This document shows, piece by piece, positions 1 through 6,516 of a stretch of DNA of 20,236 bases (positions are counted from its first letter, which is position 1; each line of letters starts with the position of its first letter). This stretch comes from CAYVMN01 sp043808585 (lineage in GTDB: Bacteria > Desulfobacterota > DSM-4660 > Desulfatiglandales > Desulfatiglandaceae): contig JAZDES010000237.1 in the NCBI GenBank assembly GCA_043808585.1, positions 1 through 20,236 of the forward strand. The letters are read 5' to 3'. The notes under the pieces are model-generated. The model had not been told where the DNA came from. It saw only the letters and a program-made list of their open reading frames with translations, and made no database searches. The position numbers and the translations under genes were made by a program.

Positions 1-261
1 GTCAACCTGCCGCTCTTTGAGCCAGAATTGCAGGCGCTCCTTCTTAAGGTCGGCAATCAGGTTAAGCTCATCCACCGATTCCGCCATCAGGTCCTGGTAT
101 TCGCCGTTGATCCCCAAAAAAGGGAGGCCGAAGGACCTTATTAGGCTAACGCCGATGATCACAACAACCGACAGGCCCCCGAACACGATAAACATCATGG
201 AGCGAAGGCTCAGCCTTTTTCGCGGTGAGATCTTGAAAGAAGTTTCAGAGAAGAGGGTCAT
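1..261 (-). CDS. Membrane protein, probable sensor kinase, N-terminal fragment
   Basis: Only the first 87 codons are inside the window; the gene continues past position 1. The start ATG (259-261) overlaps the stop codon of the upstream solute-binding protein gene as ATGA, a classic translational-coupling arrangement. After a short basic N-terminus (residues about 8-19 hold several Arg/Lys) there is one hydrophobic segment at roughly residues 21-42, then a polar, charged stretch with a DLKKERLQFWLKER-like helix. That helix resembles the start of the extracytoplasmic sensing region of deltaproteobacterial sensor histidine kinases, but no kinase or other catalytic domain is visible here. The partner gene and the topology make a sensor kinase or another membrane signalling protein the best guess; an ABC permease is less likely because of the long hydrophilic stretch after one segment. 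Confidence 0.6.
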   Translation of the reverse strand, partial: MTLFSETSFKISPRKRLSLRSMMFIVFGGLSVVVIIGVSLIRSFGLPFLGINGEYQDLMAESVDELNLIADLKKERLQFWLKERQVD

Positions 262-1394
262 GACCGGCTCTCCCCCGTACCATAATCGAATTGGTTTAAA
301 CGGAATTTACGTGGTTCTCTGAGAACTGACCCTATCAGGTGAGTGTTGAACATGAGGCGCGTTTTCTCCCACTTGGCGTGGGCCGGGATCAGTCGCTCAC
401 GCTTTAGGAAGGCAAAGGCCCGCGGGAGAAAACCCCCGTCATCAAGATCCTCTTCTGATATGATTGGCGTCCTGGAGAGTTCTGCGACCTTGCCGGCCTG
501 TTTAGCGAAGTCCTCCAGAGAAAGGGCGGGGGCCTGGGGCGAAAACTCCTTACAAGCCTCTATTGCCCACTGGCTGGAACGGACAAGGTTTTCCCGGTCA
601 GCATTGATCCACCGGATGGCGCGGACCTGGGCCGCCAGGATGAAAAGGACCGTCTCAGGGTGTTTCTTCGCAAAATCCCCGCTGAACAGGATGAAGCTGA
701 TCCATCTGCCCCGGTGAATGACCCGGGCATCCGGGTTCATCGAAAGGAGCGTTGATGTGACCGGCTCCCAGACCGCGCAGGTGCTGATTTCATCACTTTT
801 CATTGCTATTAACATCTCGTTAACGTCCATTGGAACAAGCCTGGCCTTTACGCCAGCAGCATCCAGCGCCTCTGCCAGCATAAAATGGGCGTCAGAGCCA
901 AAGGGAAAACCAATGGATTTGCCCTTCAGGTCATGGATCGTCAGACAGTCCAGCGCCACGAGGTCGTCAAAGCCCTGGTCCACAAGGGCCGGGACGAGGA
1001 TCTCATGGGATGTAGTCAGTATAAGGGCCGGCGGAAAGCCGCTCATGCCCGCATCCAGAAGACCTTTGGCGATGAAGAAAGTAATGTCCATCCCTTTCCA
1101 GAAGGAAAAGAACTCGGCCCTCATACCCAGTTCTGTTAGGTCCTGCCGCAGCAAGCGGTCCCGCCGCATGGCCTCTACTATGTTGGCCTCGAACACCCAG
1201 AATGGCTGAATGCCGATGCGCACCACACCGTCTGCCGGCGAGAAGCCATACTTAGAGTATGTGGGATGTTTGAGCAGGTCGGTTTCTGTCTGCCGAGGCG
1301 GCGGCCCCTTGGCAGGCTTAAACAAGGCGAAAAGAACTGCCGAACCCGCTATGAGGCAGGCAATGAGCACTACCAGAATGCGTATTTTCTTCAT
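258..1394 (-). CDS. NMT1/SsuA-like periplasmic solute-binding protein
   Basis: This 378-residue protein looks like the NMT1/THI5, SsuA/TauA class of periplasmic binding proteins (nitrate, sulfonate, taurine, thiamine-precursor type). Family-like features are the opening strand near residues 57-70 (VVRIGIQPFWVFEAN), the segment near 150-165 (LKGKSIGFPFGSDAHFML) and the later CAVWEPV motif. The N-terminus is KK followed by a hydrophobic stretch to about residue 26, so it is exported or anchored. An LIAC lipobox-like motif occurs at residues 10-13, but a 12-residue signal would be unusually short, so a non-cleaved anchor is equally likely. No ABC permease or ATPase lies next to it; instead the next gene downstream overlaps it by four bases and appears to be a signalling membrane protein. 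I infer a ligand-sensing role. The ligand cannot be read from the sequence. Confidence 0.8.
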   Translation of the reverse strand: MKKIRILVVLIACLIAGSAVLFALFKPAKGPPPRQTETDLLKHPTYSKYGFSPADGVVRIGIQPFWVFEANIVEAMRRDRLLRQDLTELGMRAEFFSFWKGMDITFFIAKGLLDAGMSGFPPALILTTSHEILVPALVDQGFDDLVALDCLTIHDLKGKSIGFPFGSDAHFMLAEALDAAGVKARLVPMDVNEMLIAMKSDEISTCAVWEPVTSTLLSMNPDARVIHRGRWISFILFSGDFAKKHPETVLFILAAQVRAIRWINADRENLVRSSQWAIEACKEFSPQAPALSLEDFAKQAGKVAELSRTPIISEEDLDDGGFLPRAFAFLKRERLIPAHAKWEKTRLMFNTHLIGSVLREPRKFRLNQFDYGTGESRS

Positions 1395-1451
1395 GACTTC
1401 TAGATTGCACTCTTTTGAAAAATTTTTCCTGATGCCAGCACCGTTTCACTC

Positions 1452-1493
1452 ACTATTCACATGAATCGCAATTTCATTACTATTCAATTGAAT
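1452..1493 (-). promoter_or_regulatory. Tandem operator-like palindromes just downstream of the promoter
   Basis: Two copies of a 15-base word on the plus strand, ACTATTCACATGAAT (1452-1466) and ACTATTCAATTGAAT (1479-1493), begin 27 bases apart. Each contains a 12-bp dyad, ATTCA-NN-TGAAT; the one at 1482-1493 is perfect. They lie immediately downstream of the -10 box of the minus-strand promoter, where a bound repressor would block initiation or elongation. The regulator is unknown; no candidate gene lies in the window. Confidence 0.55.
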
Positions 1494-1501
1494 TTGCTCT
1501 T

Positions 1502-1529
1502 AGTATAAAGAATTTAAATTATGTGTCAA
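1502..1529 (-). promoter_or_regulatory. Sigma70 promoter of the binding-protein/sensor operon
   Basis: On the minus strand a perfect TTGACA (1524-1529) is followed after 16 bases by TATACT (1502-1507), five of six matches to the -10 consensus. It is the best promoter in the window and points at the solute-binding protein gene starting at 1394, leaving a leader of about 100 bases. The spacer and flanks are AT-rich. Confidence 0.75.
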
Positions 1530-1559
1530 TGACGTAAGCTGTTCCGTCTTATCTGCCCA

Positions 1560-1817
1560 CTAGGTCTCCAGCATGGGATCCAGCCTTCCCTCTCGTTCTA
1601 GTGCATAGAGTTCGTCGCAGCCGCCCACGTGGTAATCCCCTATGAAGATCTGAGGGACCGTCTTCTTTCCGCCGCTCCTCTGAACAGCCTCCTCGGCCAG
1701 TTCAGGTCTTTCGTCTGCATACAATTCCCGGTATGTTACACCTTTCGAATCCAGGAGCTTTTTTGCCTTGATACAATAGGGGCATGTCTTGGATGTATAG
1801 ATATCAACGTTTGCCAT
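1560..1817 (-). CDS. Glutaredoxin (GrxC-type, CPYC)
   Basis: An 85-residue thioredoxin-fold protein of normal glutaredoxin length. It has the dithiol active site CPYC at residues 12-15, the cis-proline loop TVPQIFI around 53-59, and the GG-C-D glutathione-binding region (HVGGCDEL) near 63-70. The start at 1817 was chosen because AGGAGG lies seven bases upstream. A much longer open frame extends upstream to 2045 but crosses a palindromic repeat and encodes nothing family-like. Glutaredoxins reduce protein disulfides or mixed disulfides using a low-molecular-weight thiol. The neighbouring glutamate-cysteine ligase gene upstream suggests that a gamma-glutamyl thiol is available in this cell, though the 243-bp gap leaves co-transcription uncertain. 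Confidence 0.92.
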   Translation of the reverse strand: MANVDIYTSKTCPYCIKAKKLLDSKGVTYRELYADERPELAEEAVQRSGGKKTVPQIFIGDYHVGGCDELYALEREGRLDPMLET

Positions 1818-1914
1818 TAGTAATCCTCCTTTCTTCCTCTTACTTACATCTTTTCCAGCATCTCTGAACTCCATTGGCAGTATTGGCTCAAGCAGCACTT
1901 GCCAAGTCGGAGAC

Positions 1915-1985
1915 CTGGAGTAATGGAGTAGTAGAGTGTTGGGAAAAAGGATAAAATCCGTTGCCCCATTACTCCAATACTCCAG
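1915..1985. repeat. 71-bp interspersed palindromic repeat (TGGAGTA units)
   Basis: The sequence begins CTGGAGTAATGGAGTA and ends with a near-perfect reverse complement, TACTCCAATACTCCAG. An inner hairpin GGAT-AAA-ATCC sits near the middle (1949-1959). The arms are built from repeated TGGAGTA-like 7-8 base units. It lies in the gap between the ligase gene and the glutaredoxin. It looks like a small non-autonomous interspersed repeat; it could also form a hairpin in a read-through transcript. The rest of the 1818-2060 gap shows no gene and no convincing promoter. Confidence 0.6.
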
Positions 1986-2060
1986 CCGGCGCACGTGGTT
2001 CAAGCACCAAAGGTCTGACAAGATAGATCTTCGGAACAAAACCAAAAATTATTTTGGACA

Positions 2061-2993
2061 CTAATGCTCTTCCAGTATAGAAATAAATTTCTTCCATTTC
2101 TCTTGGAAAGATGGCATGGGAATACTGTCCGGGGTCCTCAGTTCCAGGGTTGGCCCTTTGAAATTTATGCGCACATCCGTAAAGATCGTGGTCATATGAT
2201 ATAGGAATTTGTCAAAGGTTACATTTGTCCTTTGTCTGAATGGAACGTCCTCCCAGAGGTCAACCGCATCTAGGGCAAATCGCACCAGCTCTCTCACCAG
2301 CTCCTCTGAACCCCTGAGAGCTTCATGGCCGCAAACGGCCTGGCCGCATCTGGTAGGATCTGTATTATCCCAGATATCTCGCCGATCCTGGGACATCCCG
2401 AATTCCTCACTTCGGGATAGCCGGCAGAGCTCATGGAAAAGAATAGGCAACTCCTGGCTGTTCCGAACGACCACATGGAGGTGAATGGAGGCAGTTCCTT
2501 TCATCATCTCCAGCCCCCGTGTTCCACTCCTTTGCAGACGCGCATGTAGATTCCGGTAGCGTTCCGTAGTCAGGCACAAGGGGGCATCCATGCGGTCCGG
2601 GATGTATCCGACACCCAGGTATTCGATACCCAATGTGTTTAGGATAGCCTCATTTGTGGCCTCGATCTCTGACGATGTCTCATCCAGCCAAGTCTTGTCC
2701 CAGCCATACACGGGTCTGCTATGGTATTCGATCTGTCCACCTGGCTCAAAGGTAATATAGATCCCGGAGGGCGAAACAAAACGTCCTTCATCCTGGTCAA
2801 AATCTAGAGAGGGCAAAAACCGGTAAATCTCCTCCATACGATCCAATGAAAGTGGCCTCCGGGAGATAAATTCATACTCAAAGCCATAGCTCCTGGGGCC
2901 ATCCGATGCCCGTTCTCGCAGGGCTTCCAGGAACATGTTCGTGAAGCCCTCTAGGAGTTCGTCTTTTCTATCCTGATCAATCACACCCTTCAT
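2061..2993 (-). CDS. Glutamate-cysteine ligase family 2 (GCS2) protein
   Basis: A 310-residue carboxylate-amine ligase of the GCS2 family (plant-type GSH1, EgtA and YbdK relatives), predicted to form a gamma-glutamyl amide bond with ATP. Supporting motifs run in family order: YGFEYEF (36-42), the glycine-rich FEPGGQIEY (82-90), a YLGVGYIPDR segment (125-134), MKGTASIHLHV (164-174), DIWDNTDPTRCG (206-217), and the C-terminal LYHMTTIFTDVRIN and LELRTPDS. The last segments resemble plant and proteobacterial GshA most. It is shorter than plant-type enzymes (about 450 residues), and HLHV replaces the usual QVNLD, so the substrate may differ from cysteine. Its start is nine bases after the stop of the asparagine synthetase gene, with GAGAAG as a ribosome-binding site, so the two are almost certainly co-transcribed. 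Confidence 0.82.
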   Translation of the reverse strand: MKGVIDQDRKDELLEGFTNMFLEALRERASDGPRSYGFEYEFISRRPLSLDRMEEIYRFLPSLDFDQDEGRFVSPSGIYITFEPGGQIEYHSRPVYGWDKTWLDETSSEIEATNEAILNTLGIEYLGVGYIPDRMDAPLCLTTERYRNLHARLQRSGTRGLEMMKGTASIHLHVVVRNSQELPILFHELCRLSRSEEFGMSQDRRDIWDNTDPTRCGQAVCGHEALRGSEELVRELVRFALDAVDLWEDVPFRQRTNVTFDKFLYHMTTIFTDVRINFKGPTLELRTPDSIPMPSFQEKWKKFISILEEH

Positions 2994-3002
2994 CCGCTTC
3001 TC

Positions 3003-4889
3003 TCAGCCGAAAAATTCATCATACCACAGGGTAAATACAATTACAGCGAACACCCGATCTGCATCAGAGACAAGCGTCTCCGGCCCCACACCCTCAGCTG
3101 AGACACCTCGTGCCAGGTCCTTTACCATATCTCCATCTAAGATCCCTTGCCTTTCCACAATATCTCCCAGCAGGATCTCCTTCATGAAATCGGGAAGGGA
3201 AGACGGATCACTCAGCCAGTCTGCCAGAGGCATGGTAAAGGGCTGTTTATCCCTATAGGCGGTCTCTGAGTCCAGGACAGCATGCTTCGCAAAGGCGTAG
3301 CGGCAGATCATCTTTCCTTGCCCCAGCCCCAGGTGGACCTTGAAGCCCGGGGGGAGCGTCGCGGCAAACTCGGCCAGTCGGTAGTCCAGGAACGGGGTGC
3401 GCGTCTCCAGTGAGTACCTCATGGATAATTTGTCGAGTCGCAGGATAACATAATCTGGCAAACGGAAACGGCTCTCCATGGCAAGGGCGGCGTTCAGGGG
3501 ATGTTCCTTGCCGCTCAGCTTTGGCAGGGCCTCCTCCGGGAAAAGATCCGCAGGAGGTTCTCGACCGATGAGCCTTCGCAACTCATCCCTGCCAAAGAGA
3601 AGTTCACTCTGAATATAGCGCCTTACAGGATCGCGATCCCTTACGGCCACGTAGTAGCGGAGCTCGGGATAGATCTCTTCCAGCTCCCTCTGAGCTTCCA
3701 CCGATAAATTCCCATACTCATGGGCAGCCATTTCGACCAGAAACTTACGGTAGCCTGCAAAGATCTCATCAGCACCTTCCCCTGTAAGCACCACCTTCAC
3801 GTGCTCGCTGGCCAGTTGACAGACCTGATCCGTTGGGAGAACAGCCCCCAGAGAGATCGGTTCCTCAATTGCCCTGACGATCCCTGGGAGCTGGTCCAGT
3901 GACTCCCTGCCGCAAACCCTACTCACCAGCCGCACGGACCCGAAATGATCCTCATTGGCCCTGATGAACCTCTTCACCGACGGGAGCTCGTTATACCTCT
4001 CTTCATCAAAGGCCAGTGTAAATACCTTGACATCGGGGATTAGTCCCGCTACTCGGGATGCCACAGCGGATGAGTCTATTCCACCGCTCAAAAGACAGCC
4101 CACCTCTACATCTGACCTGAGCCGGATGCGTACAGCATCCGTGAACAAGCTGTGGAAAGTTTCCGCTGCCTCGTCCAGCCCGAGATCGGTATCCACGCGG
4201 TCCAAGCGATACTCCCAGTACCGCTCCACACGCGTTTTCCCGTTTTTTAAGCCATATTCCAGGAAAGAACCGGGGGGCAGTCGCTTTAGACCTTCAAACA
4301 TAGTCTCTTCACCCGGCAGGTATCGGTAGGTAAAGAGTGTCCCCAGGCCGGAGTGGTTAAGCCGCCTCGGAAGTCCGCTTCCTGCCAGCAAGGGCATTAT
4401 TTCGGATGAAAAAACAAGGTTCTCATCCCAGGTGGCATAGTAGAGCGGCTTGATCCCGAAGCGATCGCGAAACATCACGAGCTTCTCTTGCACCGGATCA
4501 AGAATGGCACCAGCATACATCCCATTTAGGCGCTGGAGAAAATCGAGACCAATTTTACGGTAGAGATGAAGCGCTACCTCCGCATCCCCTTTGGAAACAA
4601 AAGGCTCATTCCTCACCTCCGGCCGCAGTTCGACGTAGTTGTAGATCTGGCCGTTACATATGATGACTGATTGATCTTCCGGGCATTGGATTGGCTGCAT
4701 CCCTGTCTCCAGATCAAGGATAGACAACCTTACAAATCCAAGCCCTACCCGGTGATCTCCAACGGAAATGAGGGTCTCCCTTTGATCGTCCGGCCCCCGA
4801 TGCCTCTGAAGTCTCCCCATGCGGGAAAGACGGCTCATAACCTCTCCCTCGGAAAGGGTCTTAGATACTATTCCATATATGCCACACAT
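3003..4889 (-). CDS. asnB: Asparagine synthetase, glutamine-hydrolysing (AsnB-like)
   Basis: A full-length 628-residue AsnB-type enzyme. The N-terminal Ntn glutaminase domain has the nucleophile Cys2 (MCGI), the RHRGPDD signature (29-35) and NGQIYNY (79-85). The synthetase domain has the pyrophosphate-binding SGGIDSS (268-274) and GEGADEIFAGYRK (370-382). The classic reaction is ATP-dependent amidation of aspartate with ammonia channelled from glutamine; several relatives amidate other carboxylates or close beta-lactam rings. All key residues are present. The start ATG gives Cys at position 2 as maturation requires, with AAGGGG upstream. The close pairing with a GCS2 ligase immediately downstream is unusual and hints that the acceptor might be something other than free aspartate, but sequence alone cannot decide. 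Confidence 0.9.
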   Translation of the reverse strand: MCGIYGIVSKTLSEGEVMSRLSRMGRLQRHRGPDDQRETLISVGDHRVGLGFVRLSILDLETGMQPIQCPEDQSVIICNGQIYNYVELRPEVRNEPFVSKGDAEVALHLYRKIGLDFLQRLNGMYAGAILDPVQEKLVMFRDRFGIKPLYYATWDENLVFSSEIMPLLAGSGLPRRLNHSGLGTLFTYRYLPGEETMFEGLKRLPPGSFLEYGLKNGKTRVERYWEYRLDRVDTDLGLDEAAETFHSLFTDAVRIRLRSDVEVGCLLSGGIDSSAVASRVAGLIPDVKVFTLAFDEERYNELPSVKRFIRANEDHFGSVRLVSRVCGRESLDQLPGIVRAIEEPISLGAVLPTDQVCQLASEHVKVVLTGEGADEIFAGYRKFLVEMAAHEYGNLSVEAQRELEEIYPELRYYVAVRDRDPVRRYIQSELLFGRDELRRLIGREPPADLFPEEALPKLSGKEHPLNAALAMESRFRLPDYVILRLDKLSMRYSLETRTPFLDYRLAEFAATLPPGFKVHLGLGQGKMICRYAFAKHAVLDSETAYRDKQPFTMPLADWLSDPSSLPDFMKEILLGDIVERQGILDGDMVKDLARGVSAEGVGPETLVSDADRVFAVIVFTLWYDEFFG

Positions 4890-4919
4890 CAGATCTTATC
4901 CCCTTTTGACCGTAATGGG

Positions 4920-4946
4920 ATAATAAGCCGGTTCCTGCCGTTTCAA
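4920..4946 (-). promoter_or_regulatory. Candidate promoter for asnB-GCS2
   Basis: On the minus strand TTGAAA (4941-4946, five of six) precedes TATTAT (4920-4925, five of six) by 15 bases, which is short of the ideal 17. It lies about 30 bases before the asnB start. The remainder of the 186-bp gap up to the phosphofructokinase stop shows no gene and no convincing terminator. Confidence 0.35.
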
Positions 4947-5075
4947 GGTTTGCCGCAAAAGGCTCCGGGAGGTTTTACAGAAGTAGGGGAGAGAAAGGTG
5001 TTTATGGGGCAATCAGTTGAGATTGGTGGAAGATTATCCCCAAATCAGATTCAGGGGCTTTCCAGTTGGTTTCCT

Positions 5076-6365
5076 TTACAGCATCTCTTTAGATTGTCCC
5101 GTGGATTCTACGACACTGCTCCACAATCTCCCGTCCGGATCTATCTGCTTTCGCTTTGACACGGCCAGCGGAATCGGCACGTGCGTGTATTCACCCTTCC
5201 AGGATCCCGTGACCAGATTTGTCCGGCCGGCCATCCCAGCATGTACCGCATTATGACCCAGGAGCAGGCAGAAGACCGAGTCATGCGGGTTCGCTGGCAT
5301 GCTTCTTATCATGTAGCTGGGATCAATGTATTTCAGACTTACCCCCTTTCCTTCCCGCTCGAAGTAGGCCGCAATTTCATCCTTCAGGAATAGGCCGATG
5401 TCGTTCAGGCGCACGTTGCCTGACTGGTCCCGCTTATTTGTCTCCGTCATCAGCTCCTGCCCCGACCCCTCCGCAACCACCACGACCGCGTGCCGCCTTC
5501 TCTCAAGCCGCTCCCTGAGGGCCAGCAGGAAGGGCTCCAGTCTGAAGGGGACCTCCGGCACCAGACAGAAATTGACCTGGGTGGTGGCCAGGGTTGCATT
5601 GGCGGCGATGAACCCTGACTTACGGCCCATCAGCTTCACCAACCCGATGCCGTTTCGGGCCCCGATGGCCTCCACATGCGCCCCGTAGATGGCCTCCTTC
5701 GATTCCGCAACGGCCGTCTCAAAGCCGAAGGTCTTGTCCACATACGAGATATCGTTATCAATGGTCTTAGGAATCCCGATCACACCTATTATGAGTTTGC
5801 GCCGTCTGATTTCCTCATGAATGGCCTGGGCGCCGCGCAGGGTCCCATCCCCCCCGATGGCAAAAAGGATGCTAATGTTCATACGCTCCAGGGTGTCCAC
5901 CATCTCAGAGACATCCTGAGGCCCCCGGGATGTGCCGAGGATGGTGCCTCCCCATTCATGTATGTATGCCACATCGTTGGGGGTCAGGCTCATGGGGGCA
6001 TGGGAATACCTGGGTGAGAGACCCTCATAGCCGTAACGGAATCCCAGCACATTATGAACGCCGTAGTGGTAGAAGAGGCTTAACACGATTGCGCGGATGA
6101 CATCGTTCACCCCAGGGCATATACCTCCACAGGTCACGATTCCGCACCTGAGCTTTGAAGGATCGAAATAGATCTTCTTCCTTGGACCGGCCATTTCAAA
6201 ACTGGGGGGCACTCCCCCCTTATTCAGAATGGCCTGCACCTCCTTGAGGTTCCAATTAAAAAGCACCCGGTCCTCATCGTTCACAAATTGCACCCCGGAC
6301 ATGGGTGTGTGAATACGGGACTCACCCAACCTCGACACTGAAAGGTCTAGATCATCTATTTCCAT
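5076..6365 (-). CDS. 6-phosphofructokinase, plant/trypanosome-like clade
   Basis: A 429-residue phosphofructokinase that commits fructose 6-phosphate to glycolysis. Motifs: CGGICPGVNDVIR (79-91), GGDGT (171-175), IPKTIDND (198-205, containing the catalytic Asp), MGRKSGFIA (246-254), PEVPF (270-274) and a C-terminal YIDPSYMIRS substrate region. Position 174 is Gly (GGDGT), the state associated with ATP use, whereas pyrophosphate-dependent enzymes carry Asp there; Lys200 (PKTIDND) instead of Gly is the mixed combination known in plant and trypanosomatid ATP enzymes. The N-terminal 70 residues, including AGPRKKIYF, also resemble plant PFKs. ATP specificity is therefore predicted but not certain. 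The gene stands alone, with its own promoter, and is not part of a glycolytic operon here. Confidence 0.9.
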   Translation of the reverse strand: MEIDDLDLSVSRLGESRIHTPMSGVQFVNDEDRVLFNWNLKEVQAILNKGGVPPSFEMAGPRKKIYFDPSKLRCGIVTCGGICPGVNDVIRAIVLSLFYHYGVHNVLGFRYGYEGLSPRYSHAPMSLTPNDVAYIHEWGGTILGTSRGPQDVSEMVDTLERMNISILFAIGGDGTLRGAQAIHEEIRRRKLIIGVIGIPKTIDNDISYVDKTFGFETAVAESKEAIYGAHVEAIGARNGIGLVKLMGRKSGFIAANATLATTQVNFCLVPEVPFRLEPFLLALRERLERRRHAVVVVAEGSGQELMTETNKRDQSGNVRLNDIGLFLKDEIAAYFEREGKGVSLKYIDPSYMIRSMPANPHDSVFCLLLGHNAVHAGMAGRTNLVTGSWKGEYTHVPIPLAVSKRKQIDPDGRLWSSVVESTGQSKEML

Positions 6366-6392
6366 AAGCCCGGCTTTCTCTCAGCGTATCCA

Positions 6393-6408
6393 AACATTGA
6401 TCAATGTT
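6393..6408. promoter_or_regulatory. Perfect 16-bp palindrome in the phosphofructokinase leader
   Basis: AACATTGATCAATGTT is its own reverse complement. It lies about 40-55 bases downstream of the predicted transcription start and 27 bases before the start codon. With no unpaired centre it suits a dimeric repressor site better than an RNA hairpin. Confidence 0.45.
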
Positions 6409-6454
6409 GTGAGGAATTGTAGGCATTCACAGGTTCTGCGTTCCCCGATCAGCG

Positions 6455-6484
6455 AGAATAGGAAAAAGTCTTAAGTTATGTCAA
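6455..6484 (-). promoter_or_regulatory. Sigma70 promoter of phosphofructokinase
   Basis: On the minus strand a perfect TTGACA (6479-6484) is followed after 18 bases by TATTCT (6455-6460, four of six). It lies about 90 bases before the phosphofructokinase start, just after the end of the NtrC-type regulator gene, so the kinase gene probably has its own transcript. Confidence 0.55.
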
Positions 6485-6516
6485 CAACAGATTTGCGGCC
6501 AAGCCCTGGCATAACC

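Noticed and set aside
1356..1394. Lipoprotein signal (LIAC) in the solute-binding protein
   Set aside because: Cys13 would leave a signal of only 12 residues with hydrophobic sequence continuing beyond it; kept only as a possibility.
1818..2045. Upstream extension of the glutaredoxin frame to 161 residues
   Set aside because: It reads through a palindromic repeat, and a strong AGGAGG site marks the start at 1817.
2042..2057. AT-rich hairpin CCAAAA-ATTA-TTTTGG after the GCS2 gene as a terminator
   Set aside because: The stem is short and AT-rich, with no following U-run.
4671..5159. A 162-codon plus-strand frame bridging asnB and the phosphofructokinase gene
   Set aside because: It overlaps the conserved ends of both genes on the opposite strand and has no domain-like features.
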